The position numbers were made by a program, and so were the translations under genes. From contig DBXT01000071.1 of the NCBI GenBank assembly GCA_002309615.1, forward strand, positions 18,481 through 39,406: a stretch of DNA of 20,926 nucleotides, in the 5' to 3' direction. The notes under the pieces are model-generated. The model was not told the origin of the DNA. It did no database searches and saw only the letters and a list, made by a program, of their open reading frames with translations. The DNA comes from Bacteroidales bacterium UBA1205 (lineage in GTDB: Bacteria; Bacteroidota; Bacteroidia; Bacteroidales; WCHB1-69). Shown here in pieces: positions 13,141-20,926 of this stretch. Position 1 is the stretch's first letter, and every line of letters starts with the position of its first letter.

Positions 13141-15747
13141 ATGAAATTAAAGAATACGATACACTATCTTATAGCAGGATTATTACTCACTTATAGTCAG
13201 ATGCTTACCGCTCAAATTTTTGATGATTTTTCTTCTGTAGCATCATTAGGTTGTTTATCTTGGCAAGGTGATACACAATGTTTTATTATCAATAACCAAG
13301 CTCAATTACAACTCAATGCATCGCAAGCGGGCACCTGCTACCTGTCCACTGCCACCCGTACCTATCCTGCCGGCATGGAATGGGAATTTTTTATTCAGAT
13401 GAATTTTTCACCGTCGGATAACAACTATTGCAGGTTTTATTTGCAAGCCGATACGGCAATACTCAGCGATACCGCTCTCACAGGTTACTATCTGCGTTTT
13501 GGCGAAAATGGTAGCAATGATGCCGTTAAGCTTTATTTCCAACAGCACAATCAGCACACCCTACTGGCTACAGGCCATATCGGAAGCATTGCTTCCGCCT
13601 TTGAAAAGCGTATAAAAGTAGTGGTATCATCCACCATGGATACCCTTACCGTGTTCAGTGCTGCCGCACAAGATAACTCATGGCAACAAGAATTTGTCTA
13701 TGTGGGTTATATACCTGACAACATCTGTTATTTAGGCATGTTATGCACCTTTACCGTTTCCAATGCCACCAAATTTATTTTTGATGATATTTATCACGGA
13801 CCATTGAGAATAGATACCATTCCGCCATACATTACATCATGCGATTTCAACAATCAGGATGGTATTATTTCCCTATATTTCTCCGAAATCATTGACACAG
13901 CATCTGTTGACAGTTCTTGTTTTATGGCGGATAAGCGATTGCATCCCGCACATATGGAATTTGACAATTCTTTCCAAAGGTGTACCCTGCATTTTAATAC
14001 CACATGGGATGATAACACCATGCATACATTATATATATCACATATAAGCGATGTATCGGGAAACTATATGAACGATACCACACTGCAATTATTTAAATAT
14101 CAATCATGTGTGTTTGATATAGTAATCAACGAAATCATGTCCGCACCGTCCCCGAGTGTAGGTTTGCCCACGGTGGAATATATAGAGTTATACAATAGAA
14201 ACCCCTATGCCGTTCCCGTAAAAGGATGGAAATTAAAAATAGGAAATACGTTCAAATATTTACCGGATACCTCCATAGCTCCTTTATCGTATGCTTTGGC
14301 GGTAGCTGAACAAAACAAGGCATGGCTGTTGCCATATGGTCAAGTATTGGCCGTATCCAGTATGAGTATTAACGATACGGAGCAAAAGCTTACGCTATAT
14401 GATGATAAGGAACGGGTGATACATCAGGTAAATTACACCTCTGCGTGGTATGGCGAAAAAGCCGGTAATCACGGAGGATGGTCGTTGGAAATGATAGATG
14501 TGCTAAATCCCTGCGGCGGAGGTGACAACTGGTCAACATCCACACATCCGGCAGGCGGCACTCCGGGAAGCATTAACAGCACAGTTGCGTCCAATTCCGA
14601 TACCACATTTCCTTATATTCAACATATAGCCGTAATAAACGACAGTGTTATCACTATATATTTTTCAGAAAGAATGTCAGCCGATAATATCATTGATGTG
14701 AACACCTATCAATTTTCTCACCGGTTGCACGCATTAAGCCTTATTCCAAACGACGCCCTGCCGCTGAGCGTATCCCTGTACTTGTCCGACAAGTTGCAAT
14801 TCAATACCGAATACACCTTGTTTATATCCGACACCATTACCGATTGCGTAGGAAATCCATTAATTTTTCCTATCAGTCATACATTTTGCAGAGCCAAAGA
14901 CACTCAAAAAGGTGATGTGATTATCAATGAAATACTGTTTAATCCTCATTTTGACGGTGTGGATTTTGTGGAAATATACAATATATCGGACACACCTGTT
15001 TTTATCCACTCATTACAACTATCCACACGCAATAAATACGGGCAATTGGAAGCGGGTAAAATCATCACCGACCGAGCATGGTATCTGTATCCGCGACAAT
15101 ATACGGCTGTTTCTGTTAACAGTCGAAAATTGGAGCAACAATACTTTTGTCCTTACCCTGAAAATCTTATCACAGTTCCTTCCCTGCCCGCTTACGCCAA
15201 TGAAAACGGCACAGTATGCTTGCTTTGCAATGGTGATGTTATTGATGAATTTGCATATGATGCATCCATGCATTATTCCATGCTTACTTCGGTGGAAGGT
15301 GTGAGCTTGGAACGCATCAGTCCTTATCAACCAACACAAAATAAATATAATTGGCATTCGGCAGCATCTACAGTCGGTTATGCCACTCCGGGGTATCAAA
15401 ATTCGGCTTATGCAGTCCATAGCGATGATGACAATATATTTAATGTACACCCCCTTATATTTTCACCCGATGACGATGCTTATAATGATGTGTTGGAGAT
15501 ATATTATCAATTTGATGCTCCCGGGTATCGTGTCAGTATAGACATTTACAATTCGGCAGGAGTGAAAATACGATCACTTGTCAACAATGACTTGGCCGAC
15601 ACCGATGGCATGTACACTTGGGACGGGTGCATAGAACACCATGTAAAAGCCCCTGTGGGAAATTATGTGATAGTGATAAAATATTGGAATTTGCACGGAG
15701 AATGCAAAAAAATAAAAAAAATGTGTGCCTTGGCGATGAAAAAATAA
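13141..15747 (+). CDS. Secreted lamin-tail / Ig-like multidomain protein
   Basis: An 868-residue exported protein. The signal peptide probably cleaves after Ala24 (L-T-A|Q). A beta-rich lectin-like region spans about 25-220. It is followed by alternating modules: an SbsA/Big-type Ig-like domain (about 228-330, opening D-T-I-P-P-Y-I), a lamin-tail domain (about 331-490, I-V-I-N-E-I-M-S ... E-Y-I-E-L-Y-N), a second Ig-like domain (about 493-590, D-T-T-F-P-Y-I) and a second lamin-tail domain (about 597-745, V-I-I-N-E-I-L-F-N-P ... D-F-V-E-I-Y-N). A C-terminal FlgD-like/gliding-motility-associated segment (about 765-868, F-S-P-D-D-D-A-Y-N-D-V-L ... G-N-Y-V-I-V-I) completes it. It is likely cell-surface or secreted. 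It lacks a typical type A sorting motif, so export by T9SS is not assured. It is a separate unit with its own promoter. Confidence 0.85.
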   Translation: MKLKNTIHYLIAGLLLTYSQMLTAQIFDDFSSVASLGCLSWQGDTQCFIINNQAQLQLNASQAGTCYLSTATRTYPAGMEWEFFIQMNFSPSDNNYCRFYLQADTAILSDTALTGYYLRFGENGSNDAVKLYFQQHNQHTLLATGHIGSIASAFEKRIKVVVSSTMDTLTVFSAAAQDNSWQQEFVYVGYIPDNICYLGMLCTFTVSNATKFIFDDIYHGPLRIDTIPPYITSCDFNNQDGIISLYFSEIIDTASVDSSCFMADKRLHPAHMEFDNSFQRCTLHFNTTWDDNTMHTLYISHISDVSGNYMNDTTLQLFKYQSCVFDIVINEIMSAPSPSVGLPTVEYIELYNRNPYAVPVKGWKLKIGNTFKYLPDTSIAPLSYALAVAEQNKAWLLPYGQVLAVSSMSINDTEQKLTLYDDKERVIHQVNYTSAWYGEKAGNHGGWSLEMIDVLNPCGGGDNWSTSTHPAGGTPGSINSTVASNSDTTFPYIQHIAVINDSVITIYFSERMSADNIIDVNTYQFSHRLHALSLIPNDALPLSVSLYLSDKLQFNTEYTLFISDTITDCVGNPLIFPISHTFCRAKDTQKGDVIINEILFNPHFDGVDFVEIYNISDTPVFIHSLQLSTRNKYGQLEAGKIITDRAWYLYPRQYTAVSVNSRKLEQQYFCPYPENLITVPSLPAYANENGTVCLLCNGDVIDEFAYDASMHYSMLTSVEGVSLERISPYQPTQNKYNWHSAASTVGYATPGYQNSAYAVHSDDDNIFNVHPLIFSPDDDAYNDVLEIYYQFDAPGYRVSIDIYNSAGVKIRSLVNNDLADTDGMYTWDGCIEHHVKAPVGNYVIVIKYWNLHGECKKIKKMCALAMKK

Positions 15748-15779
15748 TTGCCGACCATGTTTTTTTAAAAAAAAATATA

Positions 15780-15787
15780 TACATTTG
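15780..15787 (+). promoter_or_regulatory. Promoter -7 box for the Omp28-like T9SS cargo gene
   Basis: TACATTTG followed by CATT matches TAnnTTTG, 46 bases upstream of the ATG. It sits just after a T7/A9 run that could also weakly terminate the upstream transcript. Confidence 0.6.
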
Positions 15788-15833
15788 CATTTTGATTATT
15801 GTAAATTAATTGTAATAACTAAATTTATTTCAA

Positions 15834-18005
15834 ATGAAACGTTTTTTATTCATCAGTCTTGCTTTCTTAAGCATTATGAGTATTAGTATGGCACAGCCTA
15901 TTGCTGACCTTACACAGGTAAAAGTATCTAATGATAATTCACCTATGCTAACACATAAAAGCAACGGGACATGGAATATATTATATTCCGGATCCATTTC
16001 CGGAAAAATGACAAGTCCTATCGGTATGGTTAAATTCGGTGATTATTTGTATACTGCCAGTGCTGCATCCGCAAAATTATACAAAATTCAAAACAATACT
16101 GCCATCGATTCATTTTCGGTATCAGGTTTGCCACAAAGTAGTACTACAGGAGCTTATGCCATCGGTTTTGCTCATGATGACTCCAGCTTGTACATAACCA
16201 ATGGTAATGCGGTAATTTACCGTTTGAATTCCGCCTTGAACGCAGTAGAATCAACCATTACCATATCCACCAATGCAATTGCATTGGCATACGACCCTAA
16301 AGGAGACAACGGAAAAGGTTGTTTTTACACTTCTACTACAAACGGAGGAATTAACGCTTATTCCAAAACAGGTACTTTGTTAAGTTCCATTACCAGTACA
16401 GATATCGGATTCTCAACAATATTTTGGAATATGGCATGCGATACCAACGGATATATTTATACCTTGGAAAGAGCTCCGCAATATATTTCACGTATTGACC
16501 CTGCAACAAAAAAAGTGAATGCACCTATACATTATGTAACCGACGACAGACCGGCATGGGAAACTTATTATGCATACGGATTATATATAGATGGTAATGT
16601 AATGGGTGTATTCTATATGGCTAAATATTTTATACAATATGATATGTCTACCGTAAATCAATTGCCCGATAACGGTGTACATATAGCAGAAGCCAATATG
16701 CCTATGTTCCATAAAGTGAACACACCGCTTACTATATCCTCCTTATGTGAACTTACCGGCAAAAATCCATTAACATCATTCACCTATAATTATGTGATAG
16801 ATGACAGCGTATATACTGAAAATATTACCGGTGTGAATTTTGCTAACTATACCAAAGCCTTTACATTGAACCATAATACCACCTATACCCCCACTACCAA
16901 CAACCAAAAATATACGGTAACAATGTGGTTGTCAAATATTAATAATTCAGGAGTAAATTCAGACACCCTCACTTATACATTTGAAACATTCTCACAATCA
17001 GTTCAACGCAATGTATTACATGAAGTGTTTTCTGCAAGCACTTGCCCTCCGTGCAAACCCGGCAATGCCAATTTAAAATCCATATTGGATGCTAATGACA
17101 ATTGGGTATGTATTAAATACCAAATGAATTTCCCGAGTGTAGGAGATCCGTATTACACTTCCGAAGTAGGATCAAGATCAAATTATTACGGTGGTATTTC
17201 ATCCGTTCCGCATATGTTCACCGACGGTAACTATTGGGACGGCAATACTAATTCATACACCTCTGCATTATTAAAAGCAAGAATACCTATTCCTGCATTT
17301 ATTGATATGGACGCAACATTCAATTACGACGGCAATAAAAAATTCTCCACCAGCATCACCATCAATCCTTTAAAAACCTATGGCGAAGGCGATTATCGTT
17401 TGTTTGTAGCTTTGGTGGAAAAGAAAACTTACAAAAACAGACATCCTCAAGCAAATGATTATAATTTAACCAATGCCCAATTATTTTCTCAAGGTTTCGA
17501 TACCCTATTCCATCATGTGATGAAAAAATTCATGACTTCTATAAGCGGACAGTCTGTTACTTTAACAGAGAACACCCCTGTAACCGTTAACTTGGAATAC
17601 GAATTCAAAGGTGAATATCGTTTGCCTACAAGTGCAAGCACTCCTATCAACCACTCAACGGAAAATTCTGTTGAAAACTTCAACAATATCTATGTGGTAT
17701 ATTGGGTTCAAAATTATAAAACCAAAGAAGTGCTTCAAGCAGGCAAGGCAGGTAAAGCATCCGCTATTAACGATTTGCAAAACATAGGCGGTAATGTAAT
17801 GCTTTTCCCCAATCCGGCACAAAACATGTTGAACATAGTAACAGAAGGAGAAATTGAAGACGTGACTATTTTCAACGTACTCGGTCAAAAAGTAATGCAT
17901 GCAAACACCAATCAAATAGACATCACCTCATTGAGTAAAGGTATGTATATCATCAATATTACCACTGATGAAGGTATGACAACCAAGAAATTCGTAAAAG
18001 AATAA
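15834..18005 (+). CDS. Omp28-related thioredoxin-fold protein with N-terminal propeller and T9SS type A sorting domain
   Basis: A 723-residue secreted protein. The signal peptide cleaves near Ala20 (S-M-A|Q-P). Residues about 50-290 resemble a beta-propeller of repeated strands (P-I-G-M-V-K-F-G-D-Y-L-Y, S-L-Y-I-T-N-G-N, G-Y-I-Y-T-L-E-R). A beta-rich connector runs to about 390. An Omp28-like thioredoxin-fold domain (about 393-640) follows, opening H-E-V-F-S-A-S-T-C-P-P-C with Cys404 and Cys407. The last 70 residues (about 652-723) are a classic type A C-terminal sorting domain: L-F-P-N-P-A-Q-N, then V-T-I-F-N-V-L-G-Q-K-V, then L-S-K-G-M-Y-I-I-N-I and K-K-F-V-K-E. That domain directs passage through the type IX system and surface attachment. 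Omp28 domains normally occur in shorter proteins, so the propeller fusion is notable. Activity is unknown; C-P-P-C suggests redox use. Confidence 0.88.
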   Translation: MKRFLFISLAFLSIMSISMAQPIADLTQVKVSNDNSPMLTHKSNGTWNILYSGSISGKMTSPIGMVKFGDYLYTASAASAKLYKIQNNTAIDSFSVSGLPQSSTTGAYAIGFAHDDSSLYITNGNAVIYRLNSALNAVESTITISTNAIALAYDPKGDNGKGCFYTSTTNGGINAYSKTGTLLSSITSTDIGFSTIFWNMACDTNGYIYTLERAPQYISRIDPATKKVNAPIHYVTDDRPAWETYYAYGLYIDGNVMGVFYMAKYFIQYDMSTVNQLPDNGVHIAEANMPMFHKVNTPLTISSLCELTGKNPLTSFTYNYVIDDSVYTENITGVNFANYTKAFTLNHNTTYTPTTNNQKYTVTMWLSNINNSGVNSDTLTYTFETFSQSVQRNVLHEVFSASTCPPCKPGNANLKSILDANDNWVCIKYQMNFPSVGDPYYTSEVGSRSNYYGGISSVPHMFTDGNYWDGNTNSYTSALLKARIPIPAFIDMDATFNYDGNKKFSTSITINPLKTYGEGDYRLFVALVEKKTYKNRHPQANDYNLTNAQLFSQGFDTLFHHVMKKFMTSISGQSVTLTENTPVTVNLEYEFKGEYRLPTSASTPINHSTENSVENFNNIYVVYWVQNYKTKEVLQAGKAGKASAINDLQNIGGNVMLFPNPAQNMLNIVTEGEIEDVTIFNVLGQKVMHANTNQIDITSLSKGMYIINITTDEGMTTKKFVKE

Positions 18006-18026
18006 TTCAATATTTGTAACAGCGAT

Positions 18027-18063
18027 AAAAAGAGAAGAATTTTAAAATTCTTCTCTTTTTTTT
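18027..18063 (+). terminator. Strong intrinsic terminator after the Omp28-like gene
   Basis: A perfect 17-bp palindrome (18027-18043 with 18044-18060, containing AGAGAAGAATTTT and its complement) is followed by a run of T residues to 18063. It begins 22 bases after the stop codon. It separates this gene from the downstream lipoprotein operon. Confidence 0.85.
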
Positions 18064-18094
18064 GTGTTCGCTATGATGATATGATAAAAAATGC

Positions 18095-18102
18095 TACCTT
18101 TG
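18095..18102 (+). promoter_or_regulatory. Promoter -7 box for the Rieske-like lipoprotein gene, giving a near-leaderless mRNA
   Basis: TACCTTTG matches TAnnTTTG and ends 4 bases before the ATG at 18107, the same geometry as the tilS promoter. Transcription should start at or very near the start codon. The next Met codons fall inside the signal peptide, so the ATG at 18107 remains the best start. Confidence 0.6.
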
Positions 18103-18106
18103 TAAC

Positions 18107-18535
18107 ATGATATCACATTTGTTCGCACGTTTAAAATTCGTATGCTTAATGGTCTGCATGGCCCTAATAAGTATTTCTTGTGAGGAGGAAACACCTGTCC
18201 CCTACACTCACGTGGATTTTACGGTAAGTATTTATTCCAATAATTTGGTGCATGTGGGTAATTATGAATATTTCAGCGGCGGGGTTAGAGGAATAGTTGT
18301 TTACCGATTAGACATGACCACCTTTTACGTATACGACAGAGCCTGTCCTTACGATTGGGAATATGGTTCGTATGTAGAAGTGGACAGTGTGGACAACATC
18401 ACTTTGATAGATTATGATTGTGGTTCCACTTTTAACATTCTCAACGGCTATCCCATGAACGGAAAGGCTACACAACCCCTCAGAAGTTACAATGCGGTAA
18501 TGGTTGACAACGTTAATTTAAGAATTTATAACTAA
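18107..18535 (+). CDS. Lipoprotein with a degenerate Rieske-like domain
   Basis: A 142-residue lipoprotein. The signal peptide ends I-S-I-S-C with Cys25 as the lipidation site; C-E-E-E follows, and acidic residues here resemble Bacteroidota lipoprotein surface-export signals. The remainder resembles a Rieske [2Fe-2S] domain in order and spacing: V-Y-D-R-A-C-P-Y-D-W (78-84 region), then I-D-Y-D-C-G-S-T-F-N (101-110), then N-G-Y-P-M-N-G-K-A-T-Q-P-L-R-S-Y (113-128). The last part matches the usual G-x-x-x-x-G-P-A-x-x-P-L-x-x-Y end. However, the C-x-H and C-x2-H ligands read C80-P-Y82 and D102-x2-C105, so at most one or two of the four ligands remain. It probably keeps the fold without the cluster. 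It is transcribed with the downstream OmpA-type gene. Confidence 0.7.
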   Translation: MISHLFARLKFVCLMVCMALISISCEEETPVPYTHVDFTVSIYSNNLVHVGNYEYFSGGVRGIVVYRLDMTTFYVYDRACPYDWEYGSYVEVDSVDNITLIDYDCGSTFNILNGYPMNGKATQPLRSYNAVMVDNVNLRIYN

Positions 18536-18576
18536 TGCCGTTTAGCATTTATAGTGTATTAATTAAAACATATCAT

Positions 18577-20595
18577 ATGCATAGAAAAACATACTATTCA
18601 CATTTAGGTCTTTTTTTGCTGCTGCTATGGGCTGTTTCCGCACAAGCACAAAAAGGCTACCCATGTGAAATAGAACTCAGTAAAAAGGCACAAAAATTAT
18701 GCAGCCAGGCCAAAGCTGCTCAAAATAAAGGAGAAAACAGTAAAGCAACATCTTTATACAAACAATGTATTGCCGAACAAGACGACTGGGCGGAACCCTA
18801 CTATCGTTTAGGTATGCAAGCCATACGAAAATTAGAACGTAGTGAAGACAAACCCGATGATTTATACCAAACCGCCATTCGCTATTTTGAAAAGACCATT
18901 GCTTGCTGTGCTGAATACAAAATGGATGCTTATTTGCATTTGGGCAAATTGTACTATAGCATAGGTCAATACGACAAGGCGGTGGAATATTTAAGCTATT
19001 TTGTGGAAGATCCCGACAAAATCACTCCCCGCCAGCATGAGGAAGCGGATTTGTTTCTTACCTATTCGGAAGAATATGCCAAATTATACGGCAATCCCGT
19101 AGCCTATGACCCGCACCCCGTACCGGGCATGTCAACAGATGAAGATGAATATTTGGGACGTATTTCTCCGGATGAAGAATTGATGTTTTTTACCCGTAGA
19201 AAATATGTTACCAAAGAACAATACGGACAAAAAAGCACACAAATAAAAGAAATATTCACCCAAAGCATACGCCAAGCCGACGGACGTTTTTCTGTAGGTG
19301 AAGCCCTGCCCGCTCCTTTTAATCGCACACAAAACGAAGGAAGTCCTACCATTACTTTGGACAACAGCTACATGGTGTTTACCCGTTGTGCTGATATTCC
19401 CGTTAACGGTACTAGTGCCACCTATTATAATTGTGACCTTTTTTACTCCGAATACATCGACGGTGAATGGACACCTATTAAAAATTTAGGGCCTGCAATC
19501 AATAGGGAGGATTCTTGGGAAGCACAAGCCAGCATCAGCCCTGACGGAAAAATATTGTTTTTCGCCAGCAACCGTCCCGGAGGACACGGAGAAAACGATA
19601 TAGATATCTATTACTCTTTACGCGATGCCAACGGCAATTGGACCAAAGCCGTCAATGCCGGCAATGTAATCAATAGCGAAGGTAACGAAAAATCACCTTT
19701 CCTACATGCCGACGGACGCACTTTGTATTTTTCCTCTAACGGATACACCGGTCTGGGAGGCTATGATGTATACTACTCCCGTCTGTCAGATAAAGGGGTA
19801 TGGCAAAAGCCGCAAAATTTAGGTTATCCTATCAATTCCGAAGGTGACGAAGTGGGATTCTTTGTCAACACCCTTGGTGATAAAGCCTATTTTGCAAGCA
19901 ATGCCGTGAGCGGCAATTATGATATATGCCAATTTAACTTATACGAAGCAGCCCGCCCCGAAAAAGTGATATTAATTAAAGGTACTATAGACAACCTTTC
20001 CCCGAATGAAGACGGATCTTACGCTAAAGTAGAGTTGAAAAACATATCCACCAAACAAATTACCGATATAAAAGTAAATAACAACGGTAAATATGCCGCT
20101 ATAGTCAATAATGTGAAAGACGATTACTTACTCACCATCAAACAGGAGAACTACGCCTACGAAGCACGTTATATTTCTGCCGATTCCATCGCCAAAGACG
20201 GAAGCGTGGAATATACAGGCGTAAACTTTCAAATGCAAGAAATAGAACAAGGTAAATCCTATAAAATTAATGATATCTACTACACCACCAATTCCGCCGA
20301 GCTCACACAAGAATCCAAAGTGGTGCTGGAGGTGTTAATCGATTTTTTGAATGATAATCCCAATATTAAAATAGAAATTCAAGGTCATACCGATAATATA
20401 GGTAAATACGAAGATAACCTGACCTTGTCCAACAACAGAGCCCGCTCTGTGTACCAGTATTTAATTGATAACTATATACATCCGGGCAGACTCACCTACA
20501 AAGGTTATGCCGATAAAAAACCTGTTGCCGACAACAAAACAGAACAAGGCAGAGCTCTCAACCGTAGAACGGTATTCGTAATTACCGAAAAATAA
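18577..20595 (+). CDS. PorE-like TPR / PD40 propeller / OmpA peptidoglycan-binding protein
   Basis: A protein of about 672 residues from this start. The signal peptide is HLGLFLLLLWAVSAQA, cleaving near residue 24. TPR-type helices (about 35-155) are followed by at least five PD40 beta-propeller repeats (about 185-465), such as S-I-S-P-D-G-K-I-L-F-F-A-S-N-R-P-G-G. A carboxypeptidase-regulatory-like beta domain (about 475-550) and a C-terminal OmpA domain (about 560-672) complete it. The OmpA part carries G-H-T-D-N and the peptidoglycan-binding pattern N-x2-L-S-x2-R-A-x2-V-x3-L. This domain order is that of PorE (PG1058), a periplasmic anchor of the type IX secretion system, but paralogues with this layout exist. 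The frame opens at 18535, overlapping the previous stop by one base (TAATG); the 18577 ATG gives a more normal signal peptide. No lipobox follows it. Confidence 0.85.
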   Translation: MHRKTYYSHLGLFLLLLWAVSAQAQKGYPCEIELSKKAQKLCSQAKAAQNKGENSKATSLYKQCIAEQDDWAEPYYRLGMQAIRKLERSEDKPDDLYQTAIRYFEKTIACCAEYKMDAYLHLGKLYYSIGQYDKAVEYLSYFVEDPDKITPRQHEEADLFLTYSEEYAKLYGNPVAYDPHPVPGMSTDEDEYLGRISPDEELMFFTRRKYVTKEQYGQKSTQIKEIFTQSIRQADGRFSVGEALPAPFNRTQNEGSPTITLDNSYMVFTRCADIPVNGTSATYYNCDLFYSEYIDGEWTPIKNLGPAINREDSWEAQASISPDGKILFFASNRPGGHGENDIDIYYSLRDANGNWTKAVNAGNVINSEGNEKSPFLHADGRTLYFSSNGYTGLGGYDVYYSRLSDKGVWQKPQNLGYPINSEGDEVGFFVNTLGDKAYFASNAVSGNYDICQFNLYEAARPEKVILIKGTIDNLSPNEDGSYAKVELKNISTKQITDIKVNNNGKYAAIVNNVKDDYLLTIKQENYAYEARYISADSIAKDGSVEYTGVNFQMQEIEQGKSYKINDIYYTTNSAELTQESKVVLEVLIDFLNDNPNIKIEIQGHTDNIGKYEDNLTLSNNRARSVYQYLIDNYIHPGRLTYKGYADKKPVADNKTEQGRALNRRTVFVITEK

Positions 20596-20654
20596 ATTTA
20601 TAACATCTGTGTTTTGTCGATTTTTATTGACTTTTTATGCGTTGTTTTTCTCAT

Positions 20655-20676
20655 TTTTTTTATAATTTTTTTATAA
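20655..20676. repeat. Two tandem copies of TTTTTTTATAA
   Basis: Two perfect 11-base copies lie 60 bases after the stop of the PorE-like gene. A 7-bp inverted repeat with a 13-base loop (20681-20687 with 20701-20707, ATCTATT/AATAGAT) follows. Both are AT-only and could be simple slippage products. No clear GC-containing terminator is seen in this gap. Confidence 0.4.
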
Positions 20677-20747
20677 TTCAATCTATTGTATTGTTAATGA
20701 AATAGATAAAATTTTAATAAAAAGATATTTTTTATCGGAAAATAGTC

Positions 20748-20755
20748 TAACTTTG
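20748..20755 (+). promoter_or_regulatory. Promoter -7 box for serC
   Basis: TAACTTTG followed by CAAA matches TAnnTTTG, 52 bases upstream of the serC ATG. The leader is A-rich, as is common before Bacteroidota start codons. Confidence 0.65.
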
Positions 20756-20807
20756 CAAAATCATAAACAGCAAAAAAATATATATCATAAATAAAAAATA
20801 ATAAGAC

Positions 20808-20926
20808 ATGAAGACAGCTTATAATTTCAACGCAGGTCCTTGCGTTTTACCAAAAGAGGCTATTGAATCTACTATCAATGCCATTCGTAATTTTGACAAT
20901 ACCGGTATCGGTTTGATGGAAATTTC
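20808..20926 (+). CDS. serC: Phosphoserine aminotransferase, N-terminal fragment (cut by window edge)
   Basis: Only the first 39 codons are in the window. The translation begins M-K-T-A-Y-N-F-N-A-G-P-C-V-L-P and continues E-A-I-E-S-T-I-N-A-I ... G-L-M-E-I-S. The N-F-x-A-G-P-x-x-L-P and S/G-x-x-x-M-E-x-S-H segments are the SerC hallmark near the substrate-phosphate site. SerC is a PLP enzyme making phosphoserine from 3-phosphohydroxypyruvate, and also acts in pyridoxal phosphate synthesis in some bacteria. It has its own promoter. The PLP lysine lies outside the window. Confidence 0.92.
   Translation, partial: MKTAYNFNAGPCVLPKEAIESTINAIRNFDNTGIGLMEI

Noticed and set aside
15019..15450. 143-codon minus-strand open frame inside the lamin-tail gene
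   Set aside because: Fully antisense to a well-supported secreted protein, no promoter, Cys/Ile-rich shadow composition.
1..20926. Mobile element, CRISPR array, toxin-antitoxin, defence or biosynthetic cluster
   Set aside because: No transposase, integrase, repeat-spacer pattern, tRNA-linked attachment site or known defence domain was seen; the genes are housekeeping or envelope.

Overview
This is an AT-rich chromosomal segment from a member of the Bacteroidota, most likely order Bacteroidales. Three things support that. Nearly every transcription unit starts at a TAnnTTTG element, the -7 box of the Bacteroidota housekeeping sigma factor, with no Shine-Dalgarno sequences. Several secreted or lipoprotein genes use Bacteroidota-type architectures: a T9SS type A C-terminal domain, an Omp28-like domain, lamin-tail domains, and a PorE-like TPR/PD40/OmpA protein. 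The housekeeping proteins (DnaA, UvrB, LepA, PurB, class II aldolase, TilS, a DUF4293 protein) also look Bacteroidales-like. The species cannot be named from sequence alone.

Layout. The left part (1-6234) is mainly on the minus strand. It holds the start of purE, cut by the window edge and preceded in the same operon by a YitT-family membrane protein; a purB-lepA operon; a small unrecognised lipoprotein on the plus strand; and a class II fructose-bisphosphate aldolase. The middle (6350-12960) is information processing and redox: a DUF4293 membrane protein with uvrB (+), dnaA (-) converging on uvrB, tilS (+) divergent from dnaA, then a thioredoxin lipoprotein/RseC-like pair (-) whose end overlaps the end of tilS. 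The right part (13063-20595) is a run of plus-strand envelope genes: a lamin-tail protein, a large Omp28/thioredoxin-fold protein with a T9SS sorting domain, a lipoprotein resembling a Rieske domain that has lost most of its cluster ligands, and a PorE-like TPR/PD40/OmpA protein. The window ends 39 codons into serC (+).

How the genes work together. purE and purB belong to purine synthesis but lie in separate operons. uvrB, dnaA, tilS and lepA are core DNA/RNA/translation genes. The thioredoxin lipoprotein and RseC-like protein are translationally coupled and probably form a small envelope redox unit. The right-hand genes fit cell-surface secretion, with one clear T9SS cargo and one plausible T9SS envelope anchor close together.

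I see no RNA genes, CRISPR array, insertion sequence, phage gene or recognisable defence system. No clear undescribed system is present. The most unusual items are the degenerate Rieske-like lipoprotein, two probably leaderless promoters plus a tandem duplication of the same promoter-start block upstream of a third gene, a dnaA terminator lying inside the end of uvrB, and inverted repeats at the yitT promoter and between dnaA and tilS.
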